A stretch of DNA of 64,000 nucleotides from an uncultured Bacilli bacterium (GCA_944349335.1 CALVMW010000002.1:124001-188000), one strand, 5' to 3'; counted from the first letter of the stretch, positions 8,713-19,300 are shown. The notes: a model not told the origin generated them from the sequence alone. Translations and numbers: made by a program.

Positions 8713-9576
8713 ATGAAAAAAGAAACTATTTTATCAGAGACTGAAAAAAGACTAAAAAAACGAATCTTAATAACTGGTTCGACTGGTTCTATTGGTTCTT
8801 ATTTAGCTAGTTATTTTTTATCTATTGGAAGAGAAGTATTTCTTTCTTCAAGAGATGAGAAAAAGTTAATTGTTCAAAAAGAAAAATTAGAGAAGGAATT
8901 TTCGAAAAAAGTCGAATATATAGTTTGTGATTTTACAAAAAAGGAAGATGTTGATAATCTCCTTAGAAAAGTTTTTTCTTTCGGTATTGAGGTTATCTTT
9001 TTAAACGCTGGAATCTATCATCAAGATAAAAGTTATATCAGTAGATTTGAAAAAACATTTTTAGTTGATTACCTTTTACCTTCTTATTTTCTAAGTAAGT
9101 TATATGAAGTTAATAATGAGGTGGAGACTATAATAACAGGTTCGATTTCTTATGAGGTTTCATCTTTTAAAAAGGATGATTTCTATGGTGAAAGATATAA
9201 AAATAAAACTGTTTATTATGGTTATATAAAAAGATTGTTGATGATGAAAGGATTGAAGCTTAATTCTCTTTCGCATCCTGTATATATTGCACATCCTGGT
9301 GTAACTTATACAAATCTCTTTAGTAAAGATAATGGTGGTCACTCTGCTTTCTTTTATAAGTTTATAACACCGATGATGAAATTTATCTTTATGGATGTAA
9401 GTAAGGCTAGTCTTGCTTTACTTTATGCTAGTTATGATCAAGATAAATATCTATATGGTCCGAAACATTTTTTTCACCTTTATGGTGAACCTAATAAAAG
9501 CAAGTTTAGAAAAAGTTTATATAGTGATTTAGATGATTTTATACAGATTGATAAAGGACTGATCGATAGCTTATGA
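8713..9576 (+). CDS. Short-chain dehydrogenase/reductase (SDR)
   Basis: NAD(P)-dependent oxidoreductase of 287 residues. The Rossmann motif TGSTGSIG is at 21-28, the structural LNAG at 98-101, the catalytic Ser in TGSIS (about 144-146) and the Y169-x3-K173 pair follow in order. The substrate is unknown. The gene overlaps the ferredoxin-flavodoxin gene at ATGA, suggesting a coupled redox pair. No ribosome site is seen; a -10-like TATTAT (8700-8705) ends 7 bp before the ATG, as expected for a leaderless transcript. Confidence 0.85.
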   Translation: MKKETILSETEKRLKKRILITGSTGSIGSYLASYFLSIGREVFLSSRDEKKLIVQKEKLEKEFSKKVEYIVCDFTKKEDVDNLLRKVFSFGIEVIFLNAGIYHQDKSYISRFEKTFLVDYLLPSYFLSKLYEVNNEVETIITGSISYEVSSFKKDDFYGERYKNKTVYYGYIKRLLMMKGLKLNSLSHPVYIAHPGVTYTNLFSKDNGGHSAFFYKFITPMMKFIFMDVSKASLALLYASYDQDKYLYGPKHFFHLYGEPNKSKFRKSLYSDLDDFIQIDKGLIDSL

Positions 9577-10442
9577 AGATATTGTTGATTTATTTTACCG
9601 GTACATATAACACGCGTTATTTAACTTCTTTATTACAAGAAAGGTTTCTTTCAAGAGGAGATAAAGTCGACATATTAGAAGTGAAAGAAGGTAGTAAGAT
9701 AACTGATTTAGATTATGATTTAATCGGTTTAGGTTATCCTATCTATGCTTTTAATGCTCCTAATTATTTTAATAAATTTATTAAGGGTGTTGAATTTAAG
9801 AAAGATCAAAAAGTTTTTATCTATAAGCAATCAGGAGAAGTTTTTAAATTAAATGATGCATCAAGTAGAAAAATAAAAAAATATCTTAAGAAGAAAAAAG
9901 CTATTCTTATAAATGAAAAACATTATGTTTTACCTTATAATATCCATTTTCGTTTTGAAGATAAGTTTATTGAAGAGATTCTTTATTATGATGAAAGATT
10001 GTTAGATATTTTCTTCTATGAATTAGAAAAACAGATTATTAGTATTATCGAGCCTAATTTTTTAGCTACTTTAACTAGTTTATTACTTTCTATTCAGAAA
10101 CTAGGCGGTTATCTTAATGGTCCTCTTTATAAAGTTGATAAAAATAAGTGTATTAATTGTGGTAAATGTATCAGCGATTGTCCTGTGAACAATATCTCAA
10201 GAAGAAAAGGAAAAATTGTTTTTTCAAATCATTGTTTAATGTGTATGCGCTGTTCTTTTTATTGTCCTTCAGATGCTATTAAAATAGGTATTCTAAATGG
10301 TTGGAAGGTTAATGGTAAATATGAATTAAGTAAGTATAAAAAGGAGAAGAATGATTATTTAAAAAAACATGATACTTTTTTCTATTCTTGTTATGAACCC
10401 TATTTTAAAAAGATTGATGAGATTTATAATAATTATTTTTAA
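9573..10442 (+). CDS. EFR1-type flavodoxin-ferredoxin protein
   Basis: A 289-residue redox protein. The N-terminal half is flavodoxin-like (YFTGTYNTRY for the FMN phosphate loop, then GLGYPIYAF). The C-terminal half has two 4Fe-4S motifs, CINCGKCISDCP and CLMCMRCSFYCP. This architecture matches the EFR1 family of anaerobes, thought to shuttle low-potential electrons. It is coupled by a 4-bp overlap to the SDR, which may be its partner. It probably acts in the cytoplasm. Confidence 0.9.
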   Translation: MKILLIYFTGTYNTRYLTSLLQERFLSRGDKVDILEVKEGSKITDLDYDLIGLGYPIYAFNAPNYFNKFIKGVEFKKDQKVFIYKQSGEVFKLNDASSRKIKKYLKKKKAILINEKHYVLPYNIHFRFEDKFIEEILYYDERLLDIFFYELEKQIISIIEPNFLATLTSLLLSIQKLGGYLNGPLYKVDKNKCINCGKCISDCPVNNISRRKGKIVFSNHCLMCMRCSFYCPSDAIKIGILNGWKVNGKYELSKYKKEKNDYLKKHDTFFYSCYEPYFKKIDEIYNNYF

Positions 10443-10459
10443 TTTGGTATAATTAAAGA

Positions 10460-13027
10460 ATGGAAAAATATAATCTTCTTTGTCCTTTTTATCTTAAAAA
10501 AAGATTATTGAAGAGTGGTAATGCTCTTAATTTTAAGTTTCTTTCAGAATCTGATGTTATTTCTTCATTATTATTGGTATTTGAAGATGATAATGCCTTA
10601 GCATTAGCAAGAGATGAGAAGATAACTTATAAAGAAGCTTTAAAAAGATTAAAAATGCTCTCTTTATTAAAAAATGGTAGCAATAAATACACTTCTTTAC
10701 AAAATGAATATATCCAAAGGGGATATTTAAGAAAAAGTGAAGAATATAAAAGGCATATTTTAACTAAATTTCCTCTTTTAGTTTGTGGATATGATAAAGA
10801 TGATAGCCTTTTAGAATTGTTAAAAGATAATAATATAGAATATAAATTAGTTGATTTAGAATATTTTAAAGATTATATCGATGTATTTTCACGTGATAAA
10901 TATACTATAAAATCTTATGATGAGAGTTATGTAGAAGTTATATCTGCTTTTAACATTATTTCTAAATTATTAAAAGATGGTGCTAATATTGAAGATTTTT
11001 TAATACTAGCTCCAACTAGTTATAATGATATAATTTCTTCTTTTTCTTCTTTTTATTCATTAAATGTTGAAGAGAAAGTGACTGAATTAAAAAATCTGAG
11101 CTTTTTACAAGAAGAACTTATTAAGTATTTAGATACTTTAGATTCTTCAAATTTGATAAAACAATATACTGATTCTAAATCTTCTTATGAACAAGATTGC
11201 TTAAAAGCTTTGATTAAAGCTATCTCAGAAGTTAGTGAACTTCATCTTAAGAATAAAAAACTAATTAAGGAATACATATTAAGTAAACTTGCTATTTCTT
11301 CTCCTGAACTAGAAGATAAAACAGAATTAAAAATAGTTAATTCTCTTTCTGATGCTGAAGCTAAAAAATATCTTTGTATTTTAGGTTTTAGCGACGCTCT
11401 TATATCTTCTCATAAAGATAATGATGAGATAGCTGATAGATATAAAGATGATTTAACATATCAATCAAAGGCAGTAATAAAAAATAGACGCGATATTATA
11501 ACTTTAGAGCAGCTTTTTTCTTTATCTGATAATATTTATCTTTCTTATTCAATGACTGATTCTTTTACTGAGTATCATAACTGCTATTTTGAAGATGAAA
11601 GATATGAGATCATTCATATAAGAGATGAAGAGAATGAAGAGTTATTGAATAATTATTCTAATAATGTTGATGGTGTTTCTGATCTTCTTCTTTTATATAC
11701 TTCTTTTGCCCATCAAAATTATCAAAAACTGCTTATCGATAATAAAATATATAGTTATTTAATCAATCAGAAAGAATATAAAGAAAAGATTGAATCTTAT
11801 GATAATAAGTTTAAAGTAAAGGATGAAAATTATTTTAAAGAGTATTTTAAGGATAAAGAAATTATTGTTTCTGCTTCTAATCTTGATCTTTATCAGGGTA
11901 ATCCTTTCCAATATTATGTGGAACAGATTTTAAAAGTTAGAGATGATAATGAGAATATCAATAATATTTTAGGAACTATTATTCATACTTATATTGAAAG
12001 AAAAGGACAGAATTTTTCATTATCGGAAGAGATAAAGAAGACTATTACTCGCGCTTATGGTGACATTGAGAGGATAGGTGAATATTCTTTAACTAGCATC
12101 GAGTATTTTGCTAATAAGATGATTATTTATGTTGATAATGTCATCTTCCCATTTTTGAGTAAATTAAAAGATAATTATGACTTACAACCTTTAGAAGTTC
12201 CTTTTGGTGATGAATTTGTAACAGATTTTACTATCAATTCCTTAAATGATAGATATAAGGACTTTAAATTAAAAGTGAAGATAGACTCAATCTTTGCTAC
12301 TGAAGATAGATCACGCGCTCTTATTGTCGACTTTAAAACTGGTGATATTTCCACTAAGTTTGACTATTCAAAAATCTTATTAGGAAGATATACTCAGCTT
12401 CCCATTTATGCTTTAGCTTATAAGAAGATTCAAGAAAAATATCCTATTTTAGAAAATAGTAAGTTGATTGGAACTTATCTTTGTCAAGTTTACAATAAAA
12501 AAGATAAAGAGAATAAATGTATTTTAAATGGTTTTGATATGTATGAGGATGCCTTAAATCATATTTGTAAGATGCCTTCTGAGATCGATGAAGAGATTTT
12601 AACTTTGGATAATAATAAAATAAAGAAAGATGTTTTCCAGTATGTTAAGAAGTATTTAGATTTTTCTAAAGAAGAGAATGATTATGATACTTCTTCTTTC
12701 TATGAGTTAAAAGAAGATAATCTTCTTTCTAAGACGATCTTAAAATCAACTTATTATGCGATAATTCATTTTGTAAAATCTCTGCAATATGGTTATAAAT
12801 TAAAATCTACTACTTCTTATTTCCCTATCTATATTGCGACAAAAAGTAAGAATACTACTTTAGCATATGATGCTGATAAAAAATATAAAGATATTTCATT
12901 TACAAGAGGAGACGATAACCATCAAATATATATTGTTTCTTTAGATGATTATGATGTGAGTGAGTTTGAATTTGATGATTTTCAAAATTTAAATTTAAGG
13001 AAGGTGAAAGATGGAGAAGATAATTGA
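10460..13027 (+). CDS. addB: AddB/RexB-like subunit of the recombination helicase-nuclease
   Basis: An 855-residue partner of AddA for resecting DNA double-strand breaks. The C-terminal nuclease is intact: PFQYYVEQIL, H509 in TIIHTYIE, D624-x-K626 in VDFKTGD, and the downstream GRYTQLPIYALA. Two usual AddB features are absent: no GxxGxGK[ST] Walker A near the N-terminus, and the iron-sulfur cysteine before PF is Asn (QGNPFQYY) with no C-terminal CxxYxxxxC cluster. This resembles RexB-like or further reduced subunits. The stop is 17 bp inside addA. An extended -10 (TGGTATAAT, 10446-10453) lies 6 bp before the ATG with no ribosome site, suggesting a leaderless start. Confidence 0.83.
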   Translation: MEKYNLLCPFYLKKRLLKSGNALNFKFLSESDVISSLLLVFEDDNALALARDEKITYKEALKRLKMLSLLKNGSNKYTSLQNEYIQRGYLRKSEEYKRHILTKFPLLVCGYDKDDSLLELLKDNNIEYKLVDLEYFKDYIDVFSRDKYTIKSYDESYVEVISAFNIISKLLKDGANIEDFLILAPTSYNDIISSFSSFYSLNVEEKVTELKNLSFLQEELIKYLDTLDSSNLIKQYTDSKSSYEQDCLKALIKAISEVSELHLKNKKLIKEYILSKLAISSPELEDKTELKIVNSLSDAEAKKYLCILGFSDALISSHKDNDEIADRYKDDLTYQSKAVIKNRRDIITLEQLFSLSDNIYLSYSMTDSFTEYHNCYFEDERYEIIHIRDEENEELLNNYSNNVDGVSDLLLLYTSFAHQNYQKLLIDNKIYSYLINQKEYKEKIESYDNKFKVKDENYFKEYFKDKEIIVSASNLDLYQGNPFQYYVEQILKVRDDNENINNILGTIIHTYIERKGQNFSLSEEIKKTITRAYGDIERIGEYSLTSIEYFANKMIIYVDNVIFPFLSKLKDNYDLQPLEVPFGDEFVTDFTINSLNDRYKDFKLKVKIDSIFATEDRSRALIVDFKTGDISTKFDYSKILLGRYTQLPIYALAYKKIQEKYPILENSKLIGTYLCQVYNKKDKENKCILNGFDMYEDALNHICKMPSEIDEEILTLDNNKIKKDVFQYVKKYLDFSKEENDYDTSSFYELKEDNLLSKTILKSTYYAIIHFVKSLQYGYKLKSTTSYFPIYIATKSKNTTLAYDADKKYKDISFTRGDDNHQIYIVSLDDYDVSEFEFDDFQNLNLRKVKDGEDN

Positions 13028-16000
13028 TAAAATTAAAAAAGTGTTTATGTCTCTACCTTTAGATGATGAGAAAAAAGAGGCGATAACTTCTCCTTTTTAT
13101 GGTCCTGAAGCTAAAAATATCCTTCTTTCAGCTGGTGCAGGTTGTGGTAAGACGATGACTTTATCTAAAAAAGTTGTCTATCAATTATTAACTAGCGATA
13201 TTTCTCTTGATAATATGCTTATTTTAACTTTTACTAATAATTCTGCTATCGATATGAAGAATAAGATTCAGGAAGAGATAAAAGATACTTTACATGATAA
13301 AAGATTTGCTTTTTTACCACCTGAATTAAAAGAGAAGCTAACTATCGAGTGTGAAAAATGTGCCTCATCTTCTATTGAAACTTTTGATTCTTATTCAAAT
13401 CAATTAGTTAGAAAACATGCATCGATTTTAGGTATTAAAGAGGATTTTAATATTATCGATAAATCAGTTGATCGATATTTAACTATGAAAGAAAGAGAGG
13501 AGTATCTTTACTCATTATCTTTAGATTCAAAAAGTATTTTATATAAAATATTAGATGAGACTAATGATAATAGTTATTCTTCTTTGAATGATTATTTAGA
13601 TGTGATCGATACTTTCTTTACTTCTAATAATGATTATGATGGTGATTTTGAAAGCTATTTTTCACAATTTTATACTGATGAATATATTGTTTCTTTATAT
13701 GATAAGTTTATTGATAGTAAAGTAGATTTGCTTTTAACTTATGCTGATGAGTTGCGCTCCTTAAAAGAACAATCTGATTATATTGGGCCTGAGATGGGAT
13801 ATTTAGATAAAGTTGCGACTCTTTTTACTAATTATTATCGAAGCCTTGTCTCGTTAAAAATAGATAAACATTATCCAGATGATTTCAACTTTGAAAATGC
13901 TAATTTTGATTCTTCATTTAGATATTTAAAAAAAGATCATCCGATGAATCCACCCTGTCCTAAATGGAAAAAAATGTATTTTTCCTCATCTTCAGTAAAC
14001 TCTTTTGAAAGCATTGTTAAAAAATATAAAGAGCTAGCGAAAATAAAATTATTATCATTAAAAGAATATAGAAGTCATCTATATGCTGAAAAAGAATTAT
14101 TAAAAAATCTTTTTACTATCGATTATGAAATATTAAAAAGAGTACGTTTAAAAAAGAATGAATATGGTGCATATACGTTTAATGATATTTCATATCTTTC
14201 TATGAAACTTCTTAAAGAAAGAAAAGATATTGCTAAAGAAGAGAGAGATAGATATCTTTCGATAATGGTAGATGAATATCAAGATTCCAATAATAAACAG
14301 GAAGAACTACTGGAGATTTTAGGTTCTAGTGAAGAAAAATACTTAAAAGGTAAATATTTTGATCGCGGTAATATTTTTATGGTCGGCGATGTAAAGCAAT
14401 CTATTTATGGTTTTAGATCAGCTGTTCCCCAATTATTTATGGATAAGTACGATCATCCTAATAAATATAATCTTAAAGTTATTAAAATGAATAATAACTT
14501 CCGTTCTTCTCCCTCTGTGATAAAAGAAGTAAATCAAATATTTTCTAAAGCTTTAAGAAAAGATATCGGTGAAATTAACTATTTAGAAAATGATAATGGT
14601 AAGTTCCCTCACATGCTTATTTCTTGTAATGATAATTATAAGAAGTATGATGATACGAATTTAGAAAGTCTAAAGAATTATTATCTTTCTGATTATGAGG
14701 AAATTACTTCTCATTTGGATGAGGATAAAAGTATCTCTTTAGTCTATAGAATCAATGCTTATACAATTGCAAGGATGATTAAAGATGCAGTTTTAAATAA
14801 GATGAAAGTTATCTCCTTAAAGGGTGAAGAAAAAGAAGTTAAATACCAGGATTTTGCAATTCTTTTGCGGACTAGTTCTAGTTTAGATTATTATACGGAC
14901 GCATTAGAAAAAGAAGGTATCCCTTTCTCTTTAGAGTTTGATACAGATTTTAAAGATTATAATGTCAGTTACGTTATTATCAATCTTGCTATTTTAGAAT
15001 ATGCTCTTTTATTTGATAAAAATGATTTTAATTTGTTAAAGAGAGCAGCTATCTCCTTAGAGAGGAGTTATCTTATTAATGAGTATGATGATGTTATAAC
15101 TGAAAAGACAAATAAAGATATCTTTTCATTTAAGATAATCGAAAAATTAAAAGAGATAAATAAGAGATATAATTTTAATGCTAAATATATCGCTAGTGAA
15201 ACTCTTTTATTGACAGTAATTAAGGAATTAAAAGTTTTTGAAAATATTTATAAGCTTCATTCTCCACACGATGAGATGATCGCTTATTTTAATATTTTAA
15301 ATCTTATTCATCAGCTTTCTTTTTTCTCTTATTCTTTAAAGGATATAGCGGAATTTTTGAAAACTTATCGCGATGACGATAATGAAAGTAAAGTTAAAAC
15401 CGTATCTTCTAGTAAAGATGCTGTAAAACTTACAACGATTCATAAATCAAAAGGATTGCAATATTCTATTGTTTTTCTTCCTTCTTTATATGCTAAAAGT
15501 AAACCAGCAGGTGCTGATAAACTTCTATATTCAAAAGAATATGGTTTTGTTTTTAATGCTAGTGATGAAGATAGTACCACAATAAAAAATCTAGTTATCA
15601 AAGAAAAACAAAGTAAGGCTGAAAGAGATGAAATGGTCAGAATTTTATATGTAGCTTTAACAAGAGCTAGATTAAAGAATGTCTTCTTCTTTGATGATAA
15701 TCCTTATACTATTTTATCTAAGGTTATTGATCCGTCTTTCGCTACTAAGTTAAATGATCTATTAGTTTTTGGAGCTGATGATTTACAACTAGAGATGATT
15801 TCTTCTTCTTTACTAGGCGCTGATGTTTTAAATAAGAAAGATAGTGTTCATTTTCCTTCTTTATCTAATATTCAAGTTAAAACCTATCCTAATATAAATG
15901 ATTCTTTATTTAAAGCCGAGAAGAAAAAACCGCAGAGAGCTAGTAAAGATGGATTATTCTCTAATAAGCAAGCACTTAGGTTTGGTACTTCTTTGCATGA

Positions 16001-16376
16001 AATATTTGAAGCGATAGATTATTCTAGTTATCCTGCTATTGATTTATCCTTTATTAAGAAAGAAAATATTAAAGAGCACGCTCAGAAATTTTTAAATTCT
16101 GAAGTCTTTAAAGATTTAATATCACCTAATTTTTATCAAGAATATGAGTTTTATGATGAAGAGAGAAAGAGTTTAGGTTCTATTGATTTTTTAATTATTG
16201 ATGAAGGTAGAGCAAGAATTATCGACTATAAAACTAAAGAGATAGACGACGATGAATATAATAGACAACTTAATATTTATAAGGAAAATGTCAGTAGAAT
16301 ATTTAAAATAAAAATAGAGGATATAACAACAATCCTCTATTCGTTACTTGATGATAAATTAAAGTTCGTTGACTAA
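13011..16376 (+). CDS. addA: AddA helicase-nuclease
   Basis: UvrD-family 3'-5' helicase with a C-terminal RecB-type nuclease, 1121 residues. Helicase motifs in order: Walker A AGAGCGKT (41-48), TFTNNSA, VDEYQD (420-425), GDVKQSIYGFR, NNFRSSP, TTIHKSKGLQY and YVALTRAR (about 880-887). The nuclease has H996 (SLHEIFE), Asp in GSIDFL, D1072-x-K1074 (IIDYKT) and QLNIY. It overlaps addB, so the two form one complex-encoding unit. The 3' end overlaps the convergent hslO by 18 bp and contains the hslO terminator. Confidence 0.96.
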   Translation: MEKIIDKIKKVFMSLPLDDEKKEAITSPFYGPEAKNILLSAGAGCGKTMTLSKKVVYQLLTSDISLDNMLILTFTNNSAIDMKNKIQEEIKDTLHDKRFAFLPPELKEKLTIECEKCASSSIETFDSYSNQLVRKHASILGIKEDFNIIDKSVDRYLTMKEREEYLYSLSLDSKSILYKILDETNDNSYSSLNDYLDVIDTFFTSNNDYDGDFESYFSQFYTDEYIVSLYDKFIDSKVDLLLTYADELRSLKEQSDYIGPEMGYLDKVATLFTNYYRSLVSLKIDKHYPDDFNFENANFDSSFRYLKKDHPMNPPCPKWKKMYFSSSSVNSFESIVKKYKELAKIKLLSLKEYRSHLYAEKELLKNLFTIDYEILKRVRLKKNEYGAYTFNDISYLSMKLLKERKDIAKEERDRYLSIMVDEYQDSNNKQEELLEILGSSEEKYLKGKYFDRGNIFMVGDVKQSIYGFRSAVPQLFMDKYDHPNKYNLKVIKMNNNFRSSPSVIKEVNQIFSKALRKDIGEINYLENDNGKFPHMLISCNDNYKKYDDTNLESLKNYYLSDYEEITSHLDEDKSISLVYRINAYTIARMIKDAVLNKMKVISLKGEEKEVKYQDFAILLRTSSSLDYYTDALEKEGIPFSLEFDTDFKDYNVSYVIINLAILEYALLFDKNDFNLLKRAAISLERSYLINEYDDVITEKTNKDIFSFKIIEKLKEINKRYNFNAKYIASETLLLTVIKELKVFENIYKLHSPHDEMIAYFNILNLIHQLSFFSYSLKDIAEFLKTYRDDDNESKVKTVSSSKDAVKLTTIHKSKGLQYSIVFLPSLYAKSKPAGADKLLYSKEYGFVFNASDEDSTTIKNLVIKEKQSKAERDEMVRILYVALTRARLKNVFFFDDNPYTILSKVIDPSFATKLNDLLVFGADDLQLEMISSSLLGADVLNKKDSVHFPSLSNIQVKTYPNINDSLFKAEKKKPQRASKDGLFSNKQALRFGTSLHEIFEAIDYSSYPAIDLSFIKKENIKEHAQKFLNSEVFKDLISPNFYQEYEFYDEERKSLGSIDFLIIDEGRARIIDYKTKEIDDDEYNRQLNIYKENVSRIFKIKIEDITTILYSLLDDKLKFVD
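16313..16341 (-). terminator. hslO terminator lying inside addA coding sequence
   Basis: A perfect 10-bp inverted repeat AATAGAGGAT/ATCCTCTATT with a 9-base loop is followed on the minus strand by TTTTTATTTT. It lies 18 bases past the hslO stop but within the last codons of addA. Confidence 0.75.
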
Positions 16377-17252
16377 TTTTTCTAGCTCGTCTTTTGAATA
16401 TATATATTTTTTGTTACAGAAAGCACAATCAACTTCAGCTTGTCCATCTTTCTTTATAATATCTAATATTTCTTCTTTTCCTAATGAGCGGATAGTGTTT
16501 AAACCTTTTTCATAAGAACAAGAGCATTTAAATTTAACTTCTTTTCTTTCCAAAAATTCTATATCAAATCCTTTCATAACTGTTTTTAAAAGTTCTTCGG
16601 GCGTATCTTTTTCTTTTAAAATATCAGTAACAGAATGAATAGCTTTTAAACTTTCTTCAAGTTTGTCTATATCTTCTTCATTTGCATTAGGAAGGAGTTG
16701 AATTAAGAATCCACCTGTAGCTTTTATCGATAAATCATGATTAAAAGCTACGCCTAAACCACAAGCGGTAGGTGTCTGTTCAGACTTAGCATAATAATAA
16801 GTGATATCTTCAGCTACCTCTGAGGAGATTAGATTGACAGTAGAGACGTAAGGCTCTTTAAGTCCATAGTCTTTAATTACTGTCAATTTTCCTTTTCCAA
16901 TAGCTTTAGAAACATTTAAATGATTATTACTATTTGGTTCTAAGATGACATAAGGGTTAGAAGCATAGCCTTTAACTTCACCTTTTAAATTGCTTGTGAC
17001 TAAGATCTGTCTGATAGGTCCATCACCATTTATTTGTAATGTTAAAAGATCATCATCATTCTTTAACATATCTCCCATCAGTAAGGCAGCGTTAATTGTT
17101 CTTCCTAAAGCGGCTAAAGATGTGGGTGAATAATCTCTTGTCCTTCTTATTTCATCAACTAAATTATCGCTTCTTAAAGCGAAGGCTCTAATCATTTTAT
17201 CTGCGCTTAAGGCGCGCACTAAATAATCTTTTCTTTCTTTATCTTGATACAT
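16359..17252 (-). CDS. hslO: Hsp33 redox-regulated chaperone
   Basis: A cytoplasmic holdase of 297 residues activated by oxidation. The C-terminal zinc switch is present as CSC (FKCSCSYEKG) and CxxC (DCAFCNKK). The N-terminal domain shows RTRDYSPTSLAALGR, GPIRQ and the ATGGFLIQLLPNA stretch typical of the family. The start has a GAGGT site. An oxidation-responsive chaperone fits the thioredoxin and CoA-disulfide reductase elsewhere in the window. Confidence 0.96.
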   Translation of the reverse strand: MYQDKERKDYLVRALSADKMIRAFALRSDNLVDEIRRTRDYSPTSLAALGRTINAALLMGDMLKNDDDLLTLQINGDGPIRQILVTSNLKGEVKGYASNPYVILEPNSNNHLNVSKAIGKGKLTVIKDYGLKEPYVSTVNLISSEVAEDITYYYAKSEQTPTACGLGVAFNHDLSIKATGGFLIQLLPNANEEDIDKLEESLKAIHSVTDILKEKDTPEELLKTVMKGFDIEFLERKEVKFKCSCSYEKGLNTIRSLGKEEILDIIKKDGQAEVDCAFCNKKYIYSKDELEKLVNEL

Positions 17253-17295
17253 ATTTACCTCGCTTTAATATTTTAACAAAGAAAGAGACAAAATA

Positions 17296-18429
17296 TTAAA
17301 CTGTTACATAAGTGAAGTTAAATGTGATTAAGAATATTGTATAGAGTAGAGAAGCTATCATTTCAAAAGTTAATCTTTTAGTCCAAGAAATTTTTCTTCT
17401 TCTAAACATGTCGAGGACGATAAAAGAGATATAGATGATTGCGATGTAAAGAAATACCATCATATCTTTATTACTTACTGCATTAGTAACAAAAGTTAGC
17501 ATCGTATAAAAGAGGATAGAATAGAAAGTTCTTACTCCATAGTAGCTTGTTTGTATTAAAGCAGCATTTTCACTTTTTGCTTTTTTAGTTGAGTAGTAAA
17601 AGGCTGGTATCAATACTAAAGCGAGAATAATAAATAAGATAAGGCTAGCAAGATAAGGAGTATAGTAAGAGTAAATGTTACCAGCATTTTCAAACATGCA
17701 ATCTTGAAATTCAATTAAGGGGAAGGTAGGTTTATAAGAATAACTGATGAATTCACCAAAGGATTGAATTATTGAATAGATTCCGACAAAAGGAGTTAAA
17801 ACATCTAAGCTGATATGATTATCAAATTTTCGTGAGATATCGGATACATAATTATGAAGTGTGTAAGATATAAGTAGAGGAAGAAGGTTAATAAGTATTA
17901 ACTCTATTGCTACATCTGTTTTATTATTACCTAGTAAAGCAAAGGATGAGCCGATCATATAGGTTAATAGGAGCAGTATTAAAGCGATAAAATAGTAAGG
18001 CAAATATAAAGCAAGATTAACTCCCGTATGATCTTTAGCTAAAATAACAAAGAAGCCTAATAAGTAACTTATTGTGAAAGAAATTGCTATTGAAGTTAGA
18101 CCGCCTAAAAAAGATGTAAGAGCTAAAGAGCCTTTGTTTATAGGAAGAGAATAATAAATGTCAACTTTCTTTTTAGAAAAGCAATAGGAGAAGATGTAAA
18201 TTGGAAAGAATAAGGCATAGATACAACTGACAATAGTTATAGTAGCTATTGCAGAATCACGTCTATCATAAGGGATATAAGGGATGTATGTGGAAGTTGT
18301 TATCTCACTTAAATCAACTGAAATAATGTGGATAAAATTAGCGATTATGAAAATTATGGATGCAATAACAGTGATAGGAATAAGTTTGCGGAAGAGATAT
18401 TTATAATAATTCTTGTGAATCGATATCAT
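17296..18429 (-). CDS. ABC transporter permease
   Basis: A 377-residue integral membrane protein with about ten hydrophobic segments, no solute-binding or ATPase motif. It overlaps the ATPase gene by 29 bp and is third in the GntR-ATPase-permease operon, an arrangement like B. subtilis ytrA-ytrB/ytrC. The substrate is unknown; such systems often respond to cell-envelope stress or export antimicrobial peptides. Confidence 0.88.
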   Translation of the reverse strand: MISIHKNYYKYLFRKLIPITVIASIIFIIANFIHIISVDLSEITTSTYIPYIPYDRRDSAIATITIVSCIYALFFPIYIFSYCFSKKKVDIYYSLPINKGSLALTSFLGGLTSIAISFTISYLLGFFVILAKDHTGVNLALYLPYYFIALILLLLTYMIGSSFALLGNNKTDVAIELILINLLPLLISYTLHNYVSDISRKFDNHISLDVLTPFVGIYSIIQSFGEFISYSYKPTFPLIEFQDCMFENAGNIYSYYTPYLASLILFIILALVLIPAFYYSTKKAKSENAALIQTSYYGVRTFYSILFYTMLTFVTNAVSNKDMMVFLYIAIIYISFIVLDMFRRRKISWTKRLTFEMIASLLYTIFLITFNFTYVTV

Positions 18430-19300
18430 AATTGTTCCTCTCTATTTCTATGATGAAGAATTCCTCGAAAGTGATGTTTGAAGATTCAAGTAAAATCGGA
18501 TTTTTCTCTTTTAATTTTTGATATATTTCTTCGTATTTTCCCTGGATGATAAGTTGCGCTACTTTACCTTCTTGTTTATAACTGTGCGGATGCAAATCAG
18601 AGAAGGAGGAAAGATTAAAGTCGTGATCAAAAGCGATTTGAAACTTATAGAAGTCTTCGAGCTTATCATTGATATTTCCGTAATCGATAAGATGAGTTTT
18701 ATCAAGTATTGCAAAAGAGTCAGCGATCTCTTCTAAATCTTTTAGACTATGCGAAGTGATAATAACAGTTAAGTTATTTTCTTCAACTTTTTCTAATATT
18801 TTCTTCTTGATGATGATTCGAGTCAAAGGATCAAGACCATCAAAAGCTTCATCAAGAAAGACATATTTGCAATTTGTTGAAAAGGCGATCGCTAAAAACA
18901 TCTGCCTTCTCATACCTTTAGAAAAATTGACGACTTTTCCTTTCTCTTCAATCTTTAAACTAGTTAACATATTTCGATAATAATGTTCATCGAAATTTGG
19001 ATAAAAAGCTTTATAGAAATTAGCTAAGGTCAAGGGTGTATCAGTTCTTAAAAAGAAAGGATCATCATTTAAAAAGAAGATATTATTTTTTACTTCAGCC
19101 TCAGATGAATCATAATTATCGATAAGAACTTTTCCTTCATCGAAATTGTACACATTAGTAAGACAGCGAAGAAATGTAGATTTACCAGCACCATTGATGC
19201 CTACTAAACCAAAAATACTTTTATCTTTGATAGTGATTGATACGTTTGAGAATACTACTTTTGAAGGAAAGCTTTTTGTGACTTTTTCAATACAGATCAT
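18401..19300 (-). CDS. ABC transporter ATP-binding protein
   Basis: A 299-residue ATPase. Walker A GINGAGKST is near residue 35-43, the signature is degenerate (NFSKGMRRQ in place of LSGGQ), Walker B is YVFLDEAFDGLD, and the switch His is in TSHSLKD. The C-terminal 80 residues are extra, as in YtrB-like exporters. The start overlaps the GntR stop at ATGA, and the 3' end overlaps the permease. It energises the partner permease at the membrane. Confidence 0.93.
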   Translation of the reverse strand: MICIEKVTKSFPSKVVFSNVSITIKDKSIFGLVGINGAGKSTFLRCLTNVYNFDEGKVLIDNYDSSEAEVKNNIFFLNDDPFFLRTDTPLTLANFYKAFYPNFDEHYYRNMLTSLKIEEKGKVVNFSKGMRRQMFLAIAFSTNCKYVFLDEAFDGLDPLTRIIIKKKILEKVEENNLTVIITSHSLKDLEEIADSFAILDKTHLIDYGNINDKLEDFYKFQIAFDHDFNLSSFSDLHPHSYKQEGKVAQLIIQGKYEEIYQKLKEKNPILLESSNITFEEFFIIEIERNNYDIDSQELL

